DNA of 64,000 bases from Batillaria attramentaria. Its lineage: Eukaryota > Mollusca > Gastropoda > Batillariidae. The stretch lies in the NCBI GenBank assembly GCA_018292915.2, contig JACVVK020000228.1:553501-617500 (forward strand), read 5' to 3'. A program made the translations under genes and the position numbers. Position 1 is the first letter of the stretch. Each line of letters starts with the position of its first letter. Below are positions 1 through 26,214 of the stretch, piece after piece. The notes under the pieces were generated by a model that did no database searches, was not told where the DNA came from, and was given only the letters and a program-made list of their open reading frames with translations.

Positions 1-140
1 TTCTTGCCACTTTGATCGCGTGGTTATCCTTTTTTTTTTTTTTTTTTTTCTTTTTAGAGGGTCGGTTTGCTTTGGTTTGGTTTGTTTTAGTTGCTTTAGC
101 CATATGCTCAACTTCTGTGCATGTTTCTCTCACCACACAG

Positions 141-338
141 GAGAACGGTATCAGCACCCAAAACCAAGAAAAAACCAAGCTGAAGAAAACCCCTACTGCA
201 GACTTGGCCAGCGAACAAGTTACCAAGGCAGCGCAAACCCCGCCGCGGACCTAGATGACGACGTGATGAAAATGGAAGACAGCCGACCCGTGTCCGAGGT
301 CTACGCAGAGCTTGATGAGGTGTCGGAGTATAGTGGAG
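141..338 (+). CDS. Copy 1, penultimate exon (tail)
   Basis: Acceptor CACACAG at 134-140, donor GTGTGT at 339. Begins with two bases of a split codon and ends phase 1. Aligns residue by residue with 19653-19844 and more loosely with 59890-60057. Contains ENPYCRL and VYAEL, both YxxL type. Confidence 0.8.
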
Positions 339-1905
339 GTGTGTTTGGGTTCCCCCCCCCCCCCCCCTTTCTCTTTGCCAGCTCAAGTGGCGTTCGTTCC
401 AGATCATGGATGAAATTCACGGATGGCTCGAAAGCTGGAGAATTTAAAAAACAACAACAACAAAAACATAAACATAAAACATAAACATAACATAACCTTA
501 TGTATAAACATTAGGCATGTGTTGTGGTTTAAGAGAGCTGCTTTCCTTTTTTTCTGCCACAACTCTTTGCCGGCTCCAGCGGTGTTCCTCCCTGGTAATG
601 GGTGGAATCCACGGAGGGCTCGGAAGCTGGGGCAATTTTTTTATATTATGCATGATGATGGAGATGAGAATGATGGTAAGATGATGCTATGAAGGTCCGT
701 GTGGTTTGGGACTGCGGGACAGGGCCGCATTCCACGCTTCCTGTCATAAATATCCCGGCATTAACCAGGCCAGGGAACTACGGCACCTGCGGTGCCGGCG
801 GTGTAATCATCCACATCATAAGACGTGTCACACCAAGGGAAGCACCCCCAAAGTCGCACCCGTGAAGTGGGTGAAACTCGGCTGTGTGGCAACAGCCTCC
901 CCATTGGGCCCATAGCACACCCGCTCTGGGTAGGAGCCGATCTGGGTAGGAAAAATCCCGCTTGTCTCGGCTGGGACTCGAACCCGGGTCTACCGGTTCA
1001 TGGTCCAAAGTGCTAACCACTACACTACGGGGGCCGGTGCTGGTTTACAATCACTCACACATGCATGCAACTTACTCACTATACATTACAGTCATTCAAA
1101 CATACACACTAACACTAAGTCAAACATTAAACCTTATTAAAGGCTAAAACAATAGGTACAATACAAACAGACTGACCAAATACTGTGAGTAAAGTAATCA
1201 TGATTAGCGTTCCGTGTTTTTCTTGATGATCGGGATAGGGATGCTACTGTATAGGTCCTTGTCGTGCATGACAGGGCCGTGTTCAGTGCTTCTTGTCAAA
1301 ACTACCGATTTTTTCACTTTGTATTTAATCCAACAAGAAATGGTTAATAATAAATAATAAATGGTATCTGTAGGTCGCATTTATTTAAATAAAACTTAAT
1401 GCGCCTATCACTCACTCACACTCACGCACATTATACAAAGATGAACATACATACACTGGTGAAACTGACAAGTTAAACATGAAATTACTGGAGTTAGTTA
1501 GCCTCACGCCGCTCAAGCAACAAAGACCAATAGGCGGCTGAGGAAATTACTGGAAGGCTTTGCAAAAAGAACGTTTTAAGATTGCTCTGGTTTAATTATA
1601 ATGTTTAAATACCACGATTACTGTTAAGAAAACAAATCCACCCCCCCCCCCAAAAAAAAAAAAAAAAAAAAAAAACACGTCGTGGGGGTAAACATCAATT
1701 GATATTAACTTGATATTGATATTGATATTATCTATACGTAATATGTCTATTTGGTTTTCGTAATCTCAAAGGTAAACAAGAGTACCTGGAGCCTGCAAGG
1801 TCGACTGAGGGTTACCTGCACGCCATCTATGACCCGAAGCAAACCGACTACAGCATGAAAGCCGAGAAAGACGCCAACAATGAGTGGAACATCACGTCTG
1901 CCTGA
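141..1905 (+). CDS. Receptor copy 1, 3' end (cytoplasmic tail only; partial)
   Basis: Two exons, 141-338 and 1772-1905, form the end of a gene whose 5' part lies left of the window. They encode a roughly 110-residue cytoplasmic tail, joined in phase 1, ending at TGA 1903-1905. The tail matches the tails of copies 2 and 3: YQHP, ENPYC, NPAADL and AIYDP are shared with copy 2, and EYLEP, IYDP and NEWN with copy 3. Tyrosine motifs are YCRL, YAEL, YLEP, IYDP and DYSM. By comparison with the paralogues the missing part should hold CUB, YWTD propeller, stalk, two Ig domains and a membrane helix. Role inferred: docking of SH2 proteins after tyrosine phosphorylation. Copy 1 keeps the complete C-terminus that copy 2 has lost. 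An AATAAA at 2313 is a possible polyadenylation signal. The exon calls are strong; the function is not established. Confidence 0.8.
365..445 (-). repeat. Degenerate fragment of the 480-bp tRNA-derived SINE
   Basis: Resembles 565-635 (TTTGCCGGCTCCAG, GGGTGGAATCCACGG) in decayed form. A similar fragment lies at the matching place after the paralogous exon of copy 2 (about 20085-20160), so the insertion probably predates the duplication of copies 1 and 2. Confidence 0.5.
548..1036 (-). mobile_element. tRNA-derived SINE, about 480 bp (family B)
   Basis: Near-identical along its length to the reverse complement of 26905-27395. The right end, read on the - strand, is a tRNA-like head (about 955-1036) with A-box-like TAGTGTAGTGGTTAGCAC and B-box-like GGGTTCGAGTCCC; the head resembles tRNA-Val. 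The body is unrelated to tRNA. It lies in the last intron of copy 1. Not a functional tRNA gene: the acceptor stem is not closed. Confidence 0.75.
1340..1590. repeat. Dispersed repeat shared with 55850-56040
   Basis: AT-rich stretch containing AATGGTATCTGTAGG, TTTAAATAAAACTTAATGC and GGAAGGCTTTG; the same words occur in the same order at 55856-56035. Possibly the 3' part of a LINE or a SINE. No coding content seen. Confidence 0.5.
1772..1905 (+). CDS. Copy 1, terminal exon (tail end)
   Basis: Acceptor after CTCAAAG at 1771; the first two bases complete a Gly codon. Encodes 43 residues plus TGA, with EYLEP, AIYDP, DYSM and a final NEWNITSA. It has the same length as the copy 3 terminal exon, 134 bp (61948-62081). 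Confidence 0.8.
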
Positions 1906-2241
1906 CTCTATCCTATGCATTGACCACGACAAGAAGGAGGAAAACCGCTTCATATAAAATACACATAGATTTTTCTTTTTTATTATTTTCACAAATACTT
2001 CAGCAAAGAGATCGCCTGAGATCATTGTGTTGCACAAGAGAATTTCTATTCTTTTCATTTTCGGCATGAATGTAAACCGTTATTTCGTGTACAGCCTTAA
2101 CCCTACAGACTCGATGGACTATCGTTTATGTGTTTAACGAACTATGACGGCAGTTGTGTCGCGGGATCGTTGTATCGCACAAGAGAATTTATTTTTTATC
2201 GTTTATTTGTGTGTGAAAAATGTGCCGTTATCGTTGGGCCG

Positions 2242-2305
<64 letters not shown>

Positions 2306-2798
2306 TCCCGAAAATAAATTCATCTCCATACTTCACCGTACCACGTTTCAGTTTGCGTTTTCCCCTTTGCTGTTGTCACCTGCCATTGCTGGTCTGCGCT
2401 TTGAACCATCTATTTGACAAGAAACGCTAGTTCAAACGTAAATTAAGACGTGCCCGGGCAGGGGAACTGAACAGAGACAGATGGATCTCCAGGGGATCTG
2501 TTTTGTTTTGTTTCTTTTCTTTGTTTGTCGTTGTTGTTGGTTTTTGTTGTTGTTGTTGTTGTTTGTTTTTTGTTTGTTTGTTTGTTTGTTTCGGGGTTAT
2601 GTTTTGGTTAATTTTGTTTGCGTGTTTGTTTGTTTTACGTTTTCGGTTGTTGTTGTTGTTTAAGAAAGACAATTGTTTATTAAATGTCTGCCAACAATCC
2701 AAGACCATGTCTTTATTATTATGAGGATTTGTATGTTATTCGTTTTCGCAAACCTTTGTGGGGCGTCAGTACTAAATTTGTTGGTGGTGGTGGTCGCA

Positions 2799-2897
<99 letters not shown>

Positions 2898-2960
2898 CTA
2901 GTGTGTCTATATTTCCTTTAATGGCTGTTCCAGTTGAAGTCGTAAGCAGCCCAAACCTTC
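1906..2960 (+). other. 3' flank of copy 1, homologous to the 3' flank of copy 2
   Basis: ACTTCAGCAAAG, TCATTGTGTTGCACAAG, GGTCTGCG-TTTTGAA and AAGACCATGT-TTATT recur in the same order at 20850-20895, 21480-21500 and 23346-23365. Contains (AC)n at 2250-2302, a TTG-rich stretch at 2505-2660, and (GCGT)n(GT)n at 2800-2895. No gene seen. The shared flank extends the duplicated unit well beyond the coding exons. Confidence 0.6.
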
Positions 2961-2969
2961 TCGCCGATT

Positions 2970-3246
2970 AGACGGTGGTGACGTCACAGTCGAAGCGAGT
3001 TAGTATATGGTGGTGACGTCACAGTCGAAGCGAGCTAGTAGATGGCGGTTACGTCACAGTCGAAGCGAGCTAGTAGATGGTGGTGACGTCACAGTCGAAG
3101 CGAGCTAGTAGATGGTGGTGACGTCACAGTCGGAGCGAGCTAGTAGATTGTGATGACGTCACAGTCGACGCAAGCTAGTATATGGTGGTGACGTCACAGT
3201 CGAACCGAGCTCGCAGATGGTGATGACGTCACAGTTGAAGCAAGCT
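2970..3246 (+). repeat. 35-bp minisatellite, 8 copies, with CRE sites
   Basis: ACGTCACAGT recurs at 2981, 3016, 3051, 3086, 3121, 3156, 3191 and 3226, exactly 35 bp apart. Seven of eight copies contain the palindrome TGACGTCA, the full consensus CRE bound by CREB/ATF; the third has TTACGTCA. The array lies 1.1 kb after copy 1 and about 2.1 kb upstream of the copy 2 start codon. Regulatory use is inference. Confidence 0.9.
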
Positions 3247-3389
3247 GTGTGAGTTGAACATTAAATTTTTACCACTAAGACACACCCACAGTTATGGTCG
3301 CCCACAGCCTAATGCTTAGTCATGATCACGTGATCAGTTTTTTTTTTTTTTTTTTTTACTGTTCTTTTCTTTTCCGACTGGGCCGTCAG

Positions 3390-3480
3390 ACAAAGTGCGT
3401 GTCAACCCTGTTCCAGGTCGGTCGGTAACTCCATGCCCCTTCGACGACGGCCAAGTCTGGCTAAATGAGACCGAGCTGTG
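3390..3480 (+). other. Possible orphan exon, Ig-like fragment
   Basis: A pyrimidine-rich tract ends in CGTCAG at 3389 and a perfect donor GTAAGT starts at 3481. The 91 bp between have one open frame (phase 2 in, phase 2 out), about 29 residues including PGRSVTPCPF and VWLNETEL, reminiscent of the B and C strands of an Ig domain. No partner exon was found. Could be an isolated relic or chance. Confidence 0.3.
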
Positions 3481-3545
3481 GTAAGTGATACCTAAGAAGG
3501 AAAAAACAAAAATACTCGGTGACAAAGAAAGAGGACAGTTGTGAA

Positions 3546-3863
3546 CAACTTTGAGGTCCCCGTGTTATTTCTCAGTGTACACAGAAGTGGTGAAAACTGT
3601 CGTATTCACCAGTATTGTACAGTGCATTCTCAGCCTGTTTCAAGATTATTGTCTGCACGAGTTGTCCCCCGTGCACACACAGACCCACAGCATGCTTGCA
3701 TTTTTCGTGGCAGAGCACAAAGCTGCCACGAAAAATGCGTGCTTGTTGCTGCAAGGGAGACAACTCATGCAGGCAATAGGCTGAGAATGTACTGTGCTGG
3801 TGAATGCGACAGTTTTCGCCGCTTTTGTGCACGCTGTGAAATAACACGGGGATCTCAAAGTTG
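3546..3863. mobile_element. Foldback (long inverted-repeat) element
   Basis: CAACTTTGAGGTCCCCGTGT at 3546 pairs with ACACGGGGATCTCAAAGTTG ending at 3863, and complementarity continues inwards to a perfect stem GCATTTTTCGTGGCAG / CTGCCACGAAAAATGC around a 9-base loop near 3720. No coding capacity; non-autonomous. Confidence 0.8.
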
Positions 3864-4154
3864 TTGTTGTATTTGTTGTTGTTGTTGTTGTATTGTTTTG
3901 TGTTGTCGTTGCTTCATTGTTGGTGTTTGTTTGTTTTGTTTGTTTGTTTGTTTTAATTTCTTTCCTTTTTTTTTTTTTTTTTTTACTTGTTTGGTTTGGG
4001 GTCACGTCGCCCTGTATTATATATCATCAGTATGTAGTGGAAAATTACATTAAACCCGCTAATCTTGAATCAATTATTACTCTTCGCTACAGCTACTGGG
4101 TATAACCATTTTATTCATGCAGAGTAATTTGCACAGCTACAGCCCTTCGTTTTC

Positions 4155-4565
4155 TCTAGATCATTCCACAGACTATCGCTTACGTGTTTTGACTAGACTA
4201 TGACTAGACCAGACAAACTTTATCCAAGGCTGCATGCGATCGACCATTCGGGTTCATGCGGAAGAAAAAAAAGTGCTACCGTCATGTGATAAAAACGGAC
4301 TAAGTGATTTTCAAAGCCATCCCGCTAATGTCCTTTTACTAAACGGCGGGAGTTTTTCACGAACACATTAGGAAAGCGAGGGAAGCCAGGTATTTTTGCT
4401 CTTGCGTGTTGTCGCTTTTGGTGTTGTTGGGAACATACGCTTTGCTGGCTTGCGTCCAAAACCAGTAAGCGGTTGGGAGGGTGGAGAGATTGAAGGGGTG
4501 GGGGTGGGTCTGTTCTATGCATGCACACTTACGCAAACTTCCTGGATGTCATAGATATATATGAC
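4155..4565 (+). repeat. Dispersed repeat, inverted copy at 11475-11900
   Basis: Shares long near-identical stretches with the reverse complement of 11475-11900, such as ACACGTAAACGATAGTCTGTGG-type ends, AACATACGCTTTGCTGGC and the start GTTTGCGTAAGTGTGCATGC. About 410 bp; family unknown, no ORF of note. Confidence 0.75.
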
Positions 4566-4805
4566 CTACATGTACAAATCCTGTCGGGGGTGGGGGTAAG
4601 GGGAATGAGTTGGGGTTGGATTTCCATGACTGTAAGAAACCAATACCGACACCAGTTACGTCTTTTATTTGCGTGATTTGTGAGGGTCAAAGTAATCTTC
4701 TCCGTGTTGCATTGAATGACAACAGTCAGTGACAAGACAACCTTGAGTACTGAAGGACATGTGTGTGTTTATTTTATGTGTGTGCCTTTGCCTGTGGGTA
4801 TTGGG

Positions 4806-4808
<3 letters not shown>

Positions 4809-4876
<68 letters not shown>

Positions 4877-5095
4877 TTCTTTTTAGGAATGGAGAGTTTA
4901 CGGGACGGTTGAAGACTGGGTCTTTCAGTCTGAATTCTAATCTTGACGATAAGGACTTGAATGGATCTCCGTTTAAATCGCCTTCATTGCAAACACCGAG
5001 GAACCCCCCCCCCCCCTCCCCCACCCCACCTTACCCCCCCCCCCCCCACCCCCCCACCCCCCCCCCCCCCCACACACACACACATACACACACAC
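4809..5095. repeat. (TG)n tract and C-rich/(CA)n tract
   Basis: (TG)n at 4809-4875 and C-runs passing into (CA)n at 5005-5095, upstream of the first exon of copy 2. The unique 130 bp between them hold no gene I can support. Confidence 0.9.
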
Positions 5096-5339
5096 AACCT
5101 CCCTCTCACCGCCTTCAAGGCGGATGTTTACCGTTGTGCGTCCTTGTAAAAGGACTCGCTCACAAGCGTGCGATAAGCTCGGCTATATCCCAGTCGAATC
5201 AATCCCGGAAGAGTTACAACCTGAAGACGAGGCTCTTGCTGTATGAAAACTCCACCTAGATCTTTAGTACTACAGAAGTCGACGACAAGGTGACAGAGAA
5301 AATTGTTTATTCTCTGGGTTGATCCTCGTTCGCAACAAC

Positions 5340-20687
<15,348 letters not shown>

Positions 20688-22130
20688 AAGTGGAGAAAGA
20701 TGCTAACGATGAATGGAACATCACGTCTTCCTGACTCTTTTCTCCAGAATCAATGCCCTGACCATGACACAAACTTGGAAAGCTGGTTATACAAAGTACG
20801 CATGGATAAGTTCGGATTTTTTTTAACTATGTTTCCCCGCGTGTGCAAAGAAATACTTCAGCAAAGATGCCTTGGGTCATTGTGTTGCACAAGAAAATTT
20901 CACTTCTTTTCTTTTTTTGACAAGCATGTAAAAAAAAGAGAGATGCACAATGTATAGTCTTAGCACTATACAAGTCCTACAGTTAAATTTTAGTGTAAAT
21001 GGTTGCTGTGTTGCACACACACACACACACACATCATTTACTTTCATGGCGTGGGTGTGTAATTTGGGTGGTTAAGCAGTATGGACGACGGGCTGTCACA
21101 CCGATGGCTTTGGTTCAAGTCCCACTAGATAACTTGAGTTTGTTTTTCCTCATGAAATCACAATTGTGCAGACAAATTCAATTTGTGTTTATGCCAACAA
21201 ATACTTTTTTGATTACAAGTTATCCAGAGATACCACGTATCTTGTCTGCTCTGAAGGTCCTATTTCATGCAGTGAAATAGAAAAGAAGAGCACACTGCCG
21301 GTAACAATAAATAAGGCGGAAATGCGTAGTTGCGACTCGCTTACGGCCACCCATTCCCCCCCCCCCCCCCCCCCCAATTCTCCCGCCACCATTCCCCCTC
21401 CCCCGCCCCCCTCTCCCTCCCCCAGGTAGTAGGACGTTGGGGCTGCGCGTTTTGTACATTACTGTTGTCATCTTGCATTGTTGGTCTGCGTTTTGAATCC
21501 TTTAGTTCACATTAAACGCTGACTCAAACGCAAATCAAAACAGGGAACTCAACAGAGAGAAGCAGGGAACCTAACTCTTGGTGTCTTTAGACGAGTTAAC
21601 TTCGAGCTACGTCCCCTGGTTAGCACCCACATAGTTATACTGCATGTGTAACAGAGACCACACAGACGAAATGTGTACTACAATGGATCCACTGTAAAAT
21701 ATTACAGCACTGACATATTATCCATAAGTGCTTGTCATACAACGCGTCTTTTTCACATAGTTCAGCTTCACTTCAGCGAAAAAGAACGCTATATTATTTT
21801 AGTGATCGTAACTGATGAAGTCGGTGATAATTGCGTCATGCAAATAGCGTATCGTTCATCCATATGATACTGAATCATGTTGAAAGGTTTGAAAACATTT
21901 TCAAGTTTCCAGTAGTGCATTGCACATGACACATGGTGCCTTCATCCCTGTAACGTCATTGGCACGACCGTTAAATGTTTGTGTGATCAGGTTTGTACTC
22001 TGTATTGGTGGGGACCGAGTCACGTGTAGTCTGAATGTGTAGCAACAGTTAATATTGATAAAATAATAACAGTAGAGAACATTGTACAGCCAACAGAAAC
22101 TGCTGAGAAGAGAATCCCAGAATGTGTGTT
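20688..22130. other. 3' flank of copy 2, no gene seen
   Basis: Homologous in blocks to the 3' flank of copy 1 (see 1906-2960). Holds short (CA)n at 21014-21032, a C-run at 21355-21377, and otherwise unique AT-rich sequence. Confidence 0.6.
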
Positions 22131-22505
22131 AAGGGTGGGTGTTTGGGTGTTTGTGGTTTAACGTCCTTTTCCACCCAAGGTTGCACATTTTCCACAGCTT
22201 CTATAGGACAGTGTCCTGGAAACAGCAAAGTGATAGGACACAGTGTCCTGGCTACTTAGTGGCAATAAAAATTTTAATAGGACAAATGTCCGCTTGAGTT
22301 GGGAAAAATAAGGACATTTGAAATTTTTATAGGTCAATGTCCTGGGACCGACTTAAATGTGCAACTCTGCACCACATACGGGTGATATCAAAGACGGGAC
22401 AACGATGAAAAAGCCAGCACAAATATTTGGCTCCAGCCGGGATACGAACCCACGACCCGAGCATTAGAAGTCCAACGCTCTACCATTCGGCCACACCGGC
22501 TCCCC
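22131..22505 (-). mobile_element. SINE family A split by a nested MITE
   Basis: TTTAACGTCCTTTTCCACC is at the left, and CACCACATACGGGTGATATC onward to the tRNA-like head (about 22435-22505) at the right; an intact copy is continuous at this point. The 194 bp between are a separate element. Confidence 0.85.
22176..22369. mobile_element. Nested MITE, hAT-like ends
   Basis: Inverted termini CAAGGTTGCACATTT and AAATGTGCAACTCTG (CAGAG form on the reverse strand), flanked by a CACC duplication. The interior has repeated small palindromes such as AGGACAGTGTCCT, AGGACACAGTGTCCT and GGACAAATGTCC. hAT assignment rests only on the CAGAG-like terminus; the 4-bp duplication is shorter than the usual 8. 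Confidence 0.7.
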
Positions 22506-23078
22506 TGTGTGTTAAGGATCTGTGTTTTGCATCAGAGCGCCGTATGCGATAAAACTATTTGTGTAAGCGACCTTCTACTATAAAAGGCTGGAGTTCAATG
22601 ATTGAGGGATGGAACAATAGAACAGAATAGAGACAACCGGTTGATGCGCAAATGTCATTAATTTAATAGCGATTGTTAGTCACAGCACTCCATAGCAAAT
22701 ACTGGATATAACCAGGAATGGAAAGCAGAGAAATTCTTCCACAAATAAGGTGGGGTTAAAAAAAAAAACGACCGCAACTTAGCCGGACAATGTCAACCTC
22801 TTAATCCCAGCATGGGAGCGAATGGGCTTTAAGGCTGTAGGAAATGGACATCGAAAAGGAGAACACGTAAGGCTGGAAGGACACACTATAAAATAACCTG
22901 TTATCCGAGAAGATCATGAAGATCTCAACAGGTGATCCAGAAAGTCAGCAGTGTGAAGAACGGTCGAAATTGACGTGTATGACATATGACCTGGTATCCG
23001 GAAGTGAGTGAAGCCATAGAAATATGCAAGGTATGGACAAACAGGAAGCAAAATGCACTGTAATTCAAACTCAGTACA
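22506..23078. other. Unique sequence, nothing recognised
   Basis: No open frame, splice pattern or repeat that I can support. Confidence 0.5.
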
Positions 23079-23365
23079 ATGATGTTGGGGTTTTTTGGTT
23101 GTTGTTTTGTTTTGTTTTGTTGTTTTGGGGGGTTTGTGAGGGTTTTTTTTTTTTGGTTGTTGTTTTTTGTTTGTTTTTTGTTGTTGTTGTTGTTGTTTGT
23201 TGTTGTTGTTGTTTGTTTTGTTTTGTTTGGTTTGGTTTTTTCTTCTTTTTTTTCGGGGGGGGGGGGGGTGTTTTTTTTTTTTTTTTTTTTTTTTGGGGGG
23301 GGGGGGTACCGATTGTTATAGTTGTTGTTTAAGATGTTTATTAAAATGCAAGACCATGTTTTATT

Positions 23366-23421
<56 letters not shown>

Positions 23422-23428
23422 CGCGCGA
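23079..23428. repeat. T/G-rich low-complexity tract and (GT)n(GC)n
   Basis: TTG- and G-run-rich 23079-23330, then a short block shared with the copy 1 flank (AAGACCATGTTTTATT), then (GT)n(GC)n 23367-23428. Confidence 0.85.
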
Positions 23429-23865
23429 TCACTTCTGGATCCCGAAAGACTGCACAGCTATTACGAAACAGCCCGTCATGGGTATCAGTTGCATGCAACT
23501 TCCAACGCATCCCAGTAATGACGTCAAACTTGAAACCGGTTTGCAGTACACTTGGTTACGGTTATTTTGCTTTGCCCCACGGCGGGAAAACTCGAAGTGC
23601 CATCGCAATTTCGCACACCCAGGTTAGGTATTTATCTTTACAGCAGGAGACACAGCAACAAACACAAGCGTACTCTTACGAATCTGCAAAAACGTTTTTT
23701 TTGGGAATAAATGAATGAATCATCGTGGCAAATGAATGGACCCCCCCCCCCCCCAAAAAAAAAAAAAAAAAAATACATCTGTTAGACTGGCTGCTTGTAT
23801 GTGGGTTTAAAGGGCTTAGTGCTACCAGAACGTTCTGAGCAAATTTTTATCATCACACCACTTAG

Positions 23866-24260
23866 ACACCTGGACTCCCGTTCGACCCAAACATGTCATT
23901 TTGACCGAAACATGCCGAGATGACATGTTGGGTCGAACTTGACTTGGCCGAGTTTGCACTAGGCAGAGATGACAAGTTTTACAAGTCATCTCGGCCCATT
24001 ACAAACTCGGCCAACTCCAAATCGACCCAAACTTGTCGTCTCGGCCGAGTTTGCTCTGGGCCGAGATGACATGTTAGGGTCGAACTAGAGTTGCGCGAGT
24101 GTGCACGGGGCCGAGATGACAAGTTTGACAGGTCATCTCGGCCCCGTGCACACTCGGCCAACTCCCGTTTGACCCAAACTTGTCATCTCGTCCGAGTGCA
24201 AACTCGGCCAACTCCCGTTCGACCCAAGCATGTCATCTCGGCCCAGTGCAAAACCCAGAG
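23866..24260. repeat. Cluster of interleaved direct and inverted repeats
   Basis: The module TCATCTCGGCC-(C/G)AGTGCAAACTCGGCC-AACTCCCGTTCGACCCAA-A-TTG occurs several times in both orientations, for example GAGATGACAAGTTT against AAACTTGTCATCTC, with a near-perfect stem around 24108-24160. Could fold into a multi-branched hairpin. No ORF. Confidence 0.8.
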
Positions 24261-24869
24261 ATCAGGGGCACAGGGACAGATTTTTACATGTAGCTCTGTT
24301 CTCACGTGTGTCTCACCAGTTTTGTGTTCACCCAAGGAAACTAGCCTTCAGGCCCGCCCAAAACATTGTTCAGAGTCTGTATTCATTCTATCAACAGCCA
24401 AGTTATTGAGTAGTTTAAACAAAGTTTATGGCTAAAAACGCCAGTAGACCAACTTTTCCTGTGAGGGCGATAACTCCAAAGGTATTGTTACAATCGCAAA
24501 TCGCTCGGAGGCTTTAATCCAAAATCTTGATATAGAAGGACAACCGAAATTTCAAGCCATTTGGATGATAACTTTCGGAGTTAAGAAAAGGCGTATTTAC
24601 ATCCTACAGGAAGTCCTTCATGAGTATCATGACATTCCTCCAGTTGAAAATGCATTAAACTCATAGTTGTGCTGGACGGGACCATTTGCCCATGTCACCG
24701 TTGGCTACTTTTATTCATTTTTCCGCCTCCCTGCTTCTTTCGTTTACTCTAGCGTTTTCCCGCTACCAATTTCGCCTAACACTATATACATCCTTAGAAG
24801 GGGAATACCTGTAGATCTCGCGGTGGCGTTTGCCTGTGAATTCAGCTCATTCAATTTTTCGGACAAACA

Positions 24870-25085
24870 CAAATGTATTTTCAGAGGCTGTCTGATGATC
24901 GAAGTACCCAGAATGCAATAGCGTTGTCTGCCATGAACAAGAGGAGAAACTCTCGAATCTAACAATGCCAAACTTGACTGCAAACATTACACTTAAGTTG
25001 AGGTTAAAAATGAGGGGGGAAATCTCAAAATTTTGCTCATAAATCAAGCATTATGCTTACAGTTGAGGTCAAAAAGAAGATGGAA
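24870..25085 (+). repeat. Dispersed repeat shared with 41036-41275
   Basis: TTTTCAGAGGCTGTCTGA, GCGTTGTCTGCC, GAAACTCTCGAATCTAACAA, AAACTTGACTGCAAACATT and ATTTTGCTCATAAA occur in the same order in both places. The copy at 41036 directly abuts the pogo-like element. Confidence 0.75.
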
Positions 25086-25251
25086 AATATCACTATTTTG
25101 TGGAAACACTGTAAATGGCGAAAGCAAAAATAATGTCACAAACAAAAGGTAGAAGAAGCATTATATGTTCCAAGCACACGTCCGTGAAGGATGGTCGACT
25201 GGTCCTAGACGTCATCTGATCACAGCCTGAAAAATACAAAAAGAAAAAAAC

Positions 25252-25294
25252 AACAGTGATACTCAGTAGGTGTTTTGCTGATAGAGTTATACTG

Positions 25295-25363
<69 letters not shown>

Positions 25364-25400
25364 GATACTCATTAGGTGTTTTGCTAATACATTTATACTG

Positions 25401-25465
<65 letters not shown>

Positions 25466-25502
25466 GATACTCATTAGGTGTTTTGCTAATACATTTATAC
25501 TG

Positions 25503-25563
<61 letters not shown>
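25252..25563. repeat. Tandem triplication of a 45-bp unit plus (AC)n
   Basis: GTGATACTCATTAGGTGTTT and TTATACTGAGTAAC followed by (AC)n occur three times (25255, 25363 and 25464), the last two identical in the unique part. Each unit is about 100 bp and half dinucleotide. Confidence 0.9.
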
Positions 25564-25568
<5 letters not shown>

Positions 25569-25639
25569 ACTTATGCATGAACCAGTAGGTGCGAGTCTGC
25601 AAAACAGACGCGTTATGATAGGGCTGTCGGGGGACACGA

Positions 25640-25960
25640 TCCGCCGGAATGTTCTTATAAATTAAACTACAAACTGTGTAGTTTGGTGCATTCTGGCATC
25701 ATTTAAAGTTCTCGGAGGAAAATACAGGAAAATAGTTTCAAATCAGACTACAATCTGTGCAGTTTGGTGCATTTTCGCGCATGGTTTCATTTGCTTCAGA
25801 GGAGAAAACACTTTCTTGGAGGAAAATAGTTTCAAATCAGACTAAAATCTGTGCAATTTGGTGCATTTTGGCGCATGATTTCATCTGCTTCAGGGGATGA
25901 AACACATTTTTGGAGGAAGATATTTTACAAATAGACTAAATTCTGTGAACGTTTTTGCCT
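25640..25960. repeat. About 90-bp tandem repeat, 3-4 diverged copies
   Basis: AATCTGTGCAGTTTGGTGCA, CGCATG-TTTCAT and GGAGGAAAATAGTTTCAAAT recur with a period of roughly 90 bp. Confidence 0.75.
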
Positions 25961-26214
25961 GTCGGCATGACTTTTAGTGTTTCAGAGGAGGATGGAGGGG
26001 GGGGGGGCAGAGAAAACTTTTTAGTCAAATGTGGAAATCCGTCAAAAGGTGGAAGCCCTGGTAAGTCGTACAGTATAACGGCAAAACTGAACAATTGCGA
26101 CCATTTCAGCGTTTTCTGTTACAAAGGACGCCGGCAGGTTTCCAGATCTTCCGAGTAACCAATCTAGAATGAACAGACTACTGGTAGACCGTAAGTACTG
26201 ATGACACACAGTTT

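Noticed and set aside
4889..5000. Exon-like frame after TTCTTTTTAG
   Set aside because: Good acceptor look, but no donor before the C-run, no paralogous match and a similar frame on the opposite strand.
25252..25563. CRISPR-like array
   Set aside because: Regular units, but the spacers are (AC)n; an animal minisatellite.
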